DNA of 8,773 nt from Pseudomonas sp. (GTDB taxonomy: Bacteria; Pseudomonadota; Gammaproteobacteria; Pseudomonadales; Pseudomonadaceae). Shown here one piece after another: positions 5,733 through 8,773 of this stretch. The position numbers and the translations under genes are program-made. Within the stretch, counting starts at the first letter, position 1; each line of letters opens with the position of its first letter. Under the pieces are notes generated by a model, which saw nothing but the letters and a program-made list of their open reading frames with translations, ran no database searches and was not told the origin of the DNA. The stretch is from assembly GCA_029240955.1 (NCBI GenBank), contig JARDZH010000045.1, forward strand, positions 1-8,773, given 5' to 3'.

Positions 5733-7173
5733 ATAGTCCGGCTTGAGCGGTCTGTTGCGCAGCGCTTGGCAGCACGTTGCGCTTGCATACTTTGGCTTCG
5801 ACTTTCTGTGGTGCGGTGCCGGCTTCCGGTCCCTGGATTTCCAGCGCCAGCAATTGCTGGTCAGCCCAGTCCTCGTCCTCGCGCAACTGGAACGCAAAGC
5901 GACCGTCGGTTTCGGAGGTGTTGGGCTTCTCGATCTTCACGTCTTCATGACGGCCGTTCATGTACCAGAGACGGGCCTGAAGGGTTTTCACCGAGGTATC
6001 GGCGAACTTGATATCGATCTGGTTGTTGCCGTTGCGGATGTCCTTGATGCCGTTCCTGCCGTTGACCAGCACTTCGTTGTTACCCGGCTTGAGCGTGGTG
6101 CTCGCGCTCATGACAGCCGGCTTGCCTTCGCAGCCGTTGCCGTCCAGCAACGCCAGCATCTGGCGATAGATGGTTTCCTGGTCGAGGCGATACAGCGGCG
6201 AGAATTCCCAGATCAGGATCTTCGGTGGACGCTGCTGGAAGTCTTCGCTGCCCAGGTACTGGATCATCGAACCTTCCAGACCGCCGCCGGGGAAGGCCAC
6301 GTTCATGACGTCGGCGCTCAGGTACTCCTGAAGGAAGCCGCCGAAGTTGTAGTTCTTGCCACTGTGGCTGGTGCCGACCAGGGTGATTTCCGGGTTGCCG
6401 GAATCGCCGAACAGGTCGCCATCGCCCGCCTCGCCCTTGGGCTCGGTGCTGAACTGGTCCATGTACTGGATGGCGTAGCTGGTGCCGCACAGCTGGCCGG
6501 CCATGTTATGCAGGGTGCCGGTCTTGCCCATGCGCCCGGAGATCTTGCTTTCGAACTCGCGCTTGGGAATATCGCCGTAACCCGGAATCTTCTTCACGGT
6601 TTCAGCCACGATTTTGGCCGTGCGCTGCGCACCGTATGGCGTCCAGTGCTGGTCGCCGCGGAAGTAGAAGTCGTGAGCCTGTTGCTCGTTGGTCAACGGC
6701 GACAGGTCAGGCACCCAGTAACCCATCTTGCTGAAACGACCGAGCATGGCCTGGTAGTTTTTCAGCGCGGTGTCGTAGTCGAACTTGTTGCGCTCGGTCG
6801 GCAGCAGCTTGTTGCGATCGACCAGGCCACGCGTCGGCTGATACACCACGACCAGTTCCACACCCTTGCGCTTGAACGCATCGTGCAGCTGCTTCATGCG
6901 GCGATAGCCGGCCGGCGTGGTGTCGAACTGGGTGCGCAGGTCTTCCTGGGTACGGAACAGCCAGTCGCCTTCCGCCTGTACCAGCGTGGTGAAGTTCTGC
7001 TGATAACGCGTGGTGTAGTTGCGCGCGTCATGCGCGGCAGGGCACAGGCTGCAGCACGGCTCGGCGGTAAAGGTCGGCGCCTGCGTCTCATCGGCGCGGG
7101 CCACACCGGCTGCCGCCATGAGCGCAGCGGTCAGGCTCGAAAGGCTCAACAGTTTGATCAAATGTGCGTGCAT
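5731..7173 (-). CDS. algX: Alginate O-acetyltransferase AlgX
   Basis: Periplasmic acetyltransferase that binds alginate and puts acetyl groups on mannuronate; it also belongs to the export scaffold with AlgK and others. From the ATG at 7173 the product has 480 residues (P. aeruginosa AlgX has 474). The signal peptide ends at ARA/DE after residue 27. The N-terminal SGNH-like domain contains FRGDQHWTPYG (D174, H176) and LVGTSHSG (S269), the same numbers as the Asp-His-Ser triad of P. aeruginosa AlgX. The C-terminal part (about 355-465) fits the carbohydrate-binding module. Cysteines at 44, 229, 348 and 463 fit the two disulfides known in the family; C40 and C41 are additional. Alternative in-frame ATGs at 7191 (overlapping the algG stop as ATGA, 486 residues) and 7179 exist. 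The start at 7173 is preferred for its Shine-Dalgarno and residue numbering. Confidence 0.96.
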   Translation of the reverse strand: MHAHLIKLLSLSSLTAALMAAAGVARADETQAPTFTAEPCCSLCPAAHDARNYTTRYQQNFTTLVQAEGDWLFRTQEDLRTQFDTTPAGYRRMKQLHDAFKRKGVELVVVYQPTRGLVDRNKLLPTERNKFDYDTALKNYQAMLGRFSKMGYWVPDLSPLTNEQQAHDFYFRGDQHWTPYGAQRTAKIVAETVKKIPGYGDIPKREFESKISGRMGKTGTLHNMAGQLCGTSYAIQYMDQFSTEPKGEAGDGDLFGDSGNPEITLVGTSHSGKNYNFGGFLQEYLSADVMNVAFPGGGLEGSMIQYLGSEDFQQRPPKILIWEFSPLYRLDQETIYRQMLALLDGNGCEGKPAVMSASTTLKPGNNEVLVNGRNGIKDIRNGNNQIDIKFADTSVKTLQARLWYMNGRHEDVKIEKPNTSETDGRFAFQLREDEDWADQQLLALEIQGPEAGTAPQKVEAKVCKRNVLPSAAQQTAQAGL

Positions 7174-7180
7174 AAACATA

Positions 7181-7186
7181 CCCTTT
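7181..7186 (-). promoter_or_regulatory. algX Shine-Dalgarno that favours the start at 7173
   Basis: AAAGGG on the minus strand lies just after the algG TGA (7190-7188) and 7 bases before the ATG at 7173. The ATG at 7179 is only 1 base away from it, which is too close. The ATG at 7191 lies upstream of it and has only a weak GCGGGA directly adjoining. Confidence 0.6.
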
Positions 7187-7187
7187 C

Positions 7188-8773
7188 TCATTCCCGCAGC
7201 TCTGTCTGGGTTTCCACGGGATCGATCAATACGGCTTTCTTCTGGCGAACCAGCAGGTCAAGGATTTCATCCTGGCGATCGCCCAACACGCCGTTGAAGC
7301 TGATGCCGGAGGCTTTGGTTGGCGACAGCATCGCCACGCGATACAGCTCGACGCTGAGCGGCGAATCGATGGACAGCGGGCCGGAGCCGTTGCTGGTCAG
7401 CTCGCCACCGACCACGATCAGCGACACCTGGGCATCGAACGGGTCGAGCTTGATGTCACGGTCGGTGTCGGTCAGATCCTTGATGTGGCCGTAAACGCCC
7501 ATCAGCCCGTTGGCCATGGCGACGTTTTCGTAGAGCTTGATGTTCACGCTGTTACGCACGCGGATACCGTGGCGCTGGTTGGCGATCACGCGGTTGCCCC
7601 ACAACAGGTTGTCGCCGCTTTCGTACAAGGTGATGCCGTCGGTGTGGTTCTGGTACACCTCGTTGTAAGCGACGATGTTGTTGACGCTGTTACGGTCCAG
7701 TACCACGCCGGACAACTTGTTGTTGTGGCTCTTGTTGCGGAAGATGAAGCTGTTGTCCACCTCACGGGAAATGATGATCCCGTGCTTTTTCTTGGTGCCG
7801 TACACATCGTTCTCGGCAATGATCAGACCGTGCGAACGGTCGTGAGGGTCGATGCCGTAGACGATGTTGTCGCGGTAGGTGTTGCCCTTGACCACGAAGT
7901 CGCGGGTTTCGTAGCAGTAGAAGCCGTACCAGAAATCGGAGAATTCCGAATCGACGATCCAGCCGGTCGGCTCGGGACGCTTGAGCACCTTGGCGGTGTT
8001 GGGCGTGTACTGCGAAATACTGATGCCGTACGACTTGCTCTGGTCATAGCCCATGCTCGCCATCTTGCTGTTGGCGATCCAGGTTTCCGAACCGCCCCAG
8101 GTCAGCACGAACGGGCGGAACTCGTCGGGCTTGCGATAGGTGGCAAGGCCGTTGCGCGACTCGCTCCAGGCGTTGACCTGAGTGTGAGTGATCAGAAGCT
8201 TGCCTTCGCTGACCAGGAACGAACCCTTTTCCTGAGACAGACGCAGTTCCTTAGTCTTCTTGTCGATCTCGAAAATGCCGGTTTCCTTGACCAGAATCGG
8301 CAGACGCGCGACGTAGACACCCGGCGACACCTCGCTCAGAAACTGCTTGGGCACTTTCTTCGCCAGGTCCTGCAGGTTCACGTAGCCGTCGGAAATCATG
8401 ATGGCCTGCGGGATGCCGCGCTGGCGCGCAACCCATTCGGCCATCTTGTTGTCACCGCCGATGAATTCCTTCAGACCGGTTTCTTCCATCATCCGGGCCA
8501 CGACAACTTTGCCCGGCTTGCTGCGATCGATCTTCTTCAGCGCCGCTTCAGCGGTGTAGCCACTGACGTCCGGCAGAACCGGCTTGTCCATCTTCAGCGG
8601 CTCGACTGGCGGGCTGGTGATGGTGTAGTTATTGGCGCGCTGCAGTTCCTTGACCAGACCGCTTGCCGGGTCGCCCGCCACCGGGGTGTTGGCCAGCGCC
8701 GCCGTGCTGGCGAGCAAGGTGCTGCCCAGCACTGCGCTTGCGAGCAGGGCGAGGGGCAACGAGCGCTGACGCG
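7188..8773 (-). CDS. algG: Mannuronan C5-epimerase AlgG (5' end beyond window)
   Basis: Periplasmic enzyme that converts beta-D-mannuronate to alpha-L-guluronate in the growing polymer; also a structural member of the secretion complex. The frame runs from the TGA at 7190-7188 to the window edge. Codons before 8759 read RQRS followed by LPLALLASAVLG, so the TTG at 8759 is an internal leucine and the true start lies outside. A signal peptide with AALA/NT cleavage follows. The body (about 280 to 450 counting from the leucine at 8759) is the right-handed beta-helix, with Asn/Asp-rich turns such as NNIVAYNEVYQNHTDGITLY. The signature DPHDRSHG has its His 306 codons from that leucine, and SREVDN has its Arg at 332. 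With about 13 residues added these become 319 and 345, the catalytic His and Arg described for P. syringae AlgG. So roughly nine codons are probably missing. algX follows within 14 bases. Confidence 0.97.
   Translation of the reverse strand, partial: RQRSLPLALLASAVLGSTLLASTAALANTPVAGDPASGLVKELQRANNYTITSPPVEPLKMDKPVLPDVSGYTAEAALKKIDRSKPGKVVVARMMEETGLKEFIGGDNKMAEWVARQRGIPQAIMISDGYVNLQDLAKKVPKQFLSEVSPGVYVARLPILVKETGIFEIDKKTKELRLSQEKGSFLVSEGKLLITHTQVNAWSESRNGLATYRKPDEFRPFVLTWGGSETWIANSKMASMGYDQSKSYGISISQYTPNTAKVLKRPEPTGWIVDSEFSDFWYGFYCYETRDFVVKGNTYRDNIVYGIDPHDRSHGLIIAENDVYGTKKKHGIIISREVDNSFIFRNKSHNNKLSGVVLDRNSVNNIVAYNEVYQNHTDGITLYESGDNLLWGNRVIANQRHGIRVRNSVNIKLYENVAMANGLMGVYGHIKDLTDTDRDIKLDPFDAQVSLIVVGGELTSNGSGPLSIDSPLSVELYRVAMLSPTKASGISFNGVLGDRQDEILDLLVRQKKAVLIDPVETQTELRE

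Noticed and set aside
4454..5746. A 430-codon plus-strand frame opposite algL and the REP spacer
   Set aside because: It begins in the spacer just before the REP doublet, reads through it and then across the reverse strand of algL; no motif, and the lyase on the other strand has an intact catalytic site.
5743..7494. A 583-codon plus-strand frame opposite algX and the end of algG
   Set aside because: It crosses a gene junction of the real operon, has no recognisable domain, and shows the His/Gln/Val/Leu-rich composition of an antisense shadow.
8757..8759. TTG as the start codon of algG
   Set aside because: The frame stays open upstream (RQRS-LPLALL) to the window edge, and the basic N-terminal part of a signal peptide would be lost. 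The true start is outside the window.
1..8773. Search for an undescribed system, defence genes, CRISPR, tRNA, IS elements or prophage parts
   Set aside because: All coding space is accounted for by the seven alginate genes; the spacers hold only the REP doublet and two hairpins. No spacer arrays, tRNA-like folds or transposase frames were seen.

Overview
This window is the downstream half of a Pseudomonas alginate biosynthesis operon, read entirely on the minus strand. The order in transcription is algG (5' end cut by the window edge), algX, algL, algI, algJ, algF, algA (3' end cut by the other edge). Protein lengths, motif positions and gene order match the canonical Pseudomonas cluster. The GC-rich codon use and a REP-type inverted pair between algL and algI point to a fluorescent Pseudomonas (P. 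fluorescens-like group). The species call is inference; no search was possible.

Region by region in transcription order: 8773-7188 is algG, the periplasmic mannuronan C5-epimerase. 7173-5731 is algX, the terminal alginate O-acetyltransferase. 5722-4589 is algL, the alginate lyase. 4588-4385 is a 204-base spacer, the largest in the window, holding a REP doublet (REPIN-like) and a separate G/C-tract hairpin. 4384-2828 is algI, the membrane-bound MBOAT acyl-transfer protein. 2817-1642 is algJ, an AlgX-like SGNH acetyltransferase. 1629-961 is algF, the periplasmic acetylation accessory protein. 960-853 is a 108-base spacer with one hairpin. 852-1 is the N-terminal 284 residues of algA, the bifunctional PMI/GMP enzyme. 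The genes expected upstream (algD, alg8, alg44, algK, algE) and the main promoter would lie beyond position 8773.

How the genes work together: AlgA supplies the GDP-mannose precursor in the cytoplasm. The polymer is made and crosses the inner membrane through proteins encoded outside the window. In the periplasm AlgG epimerises mannuronate to guluronate, AlgL degrades stray polymer, and AlgI/J/F/X acetylate mannuronate residues. Four junctions are tight: algJ, algL and algF have Shine-Dalgarno sequences that overlap the previous stop codon, and algX starts within 14 bases of the algG stop. This suggests translational coupling.

I found no evidence of a previously undescribed system. The items most worth a second look are the REP doublet and G/C hairpin placed inside the operon between algL and algI, and the hairpin plus purine-rich leader before algA.
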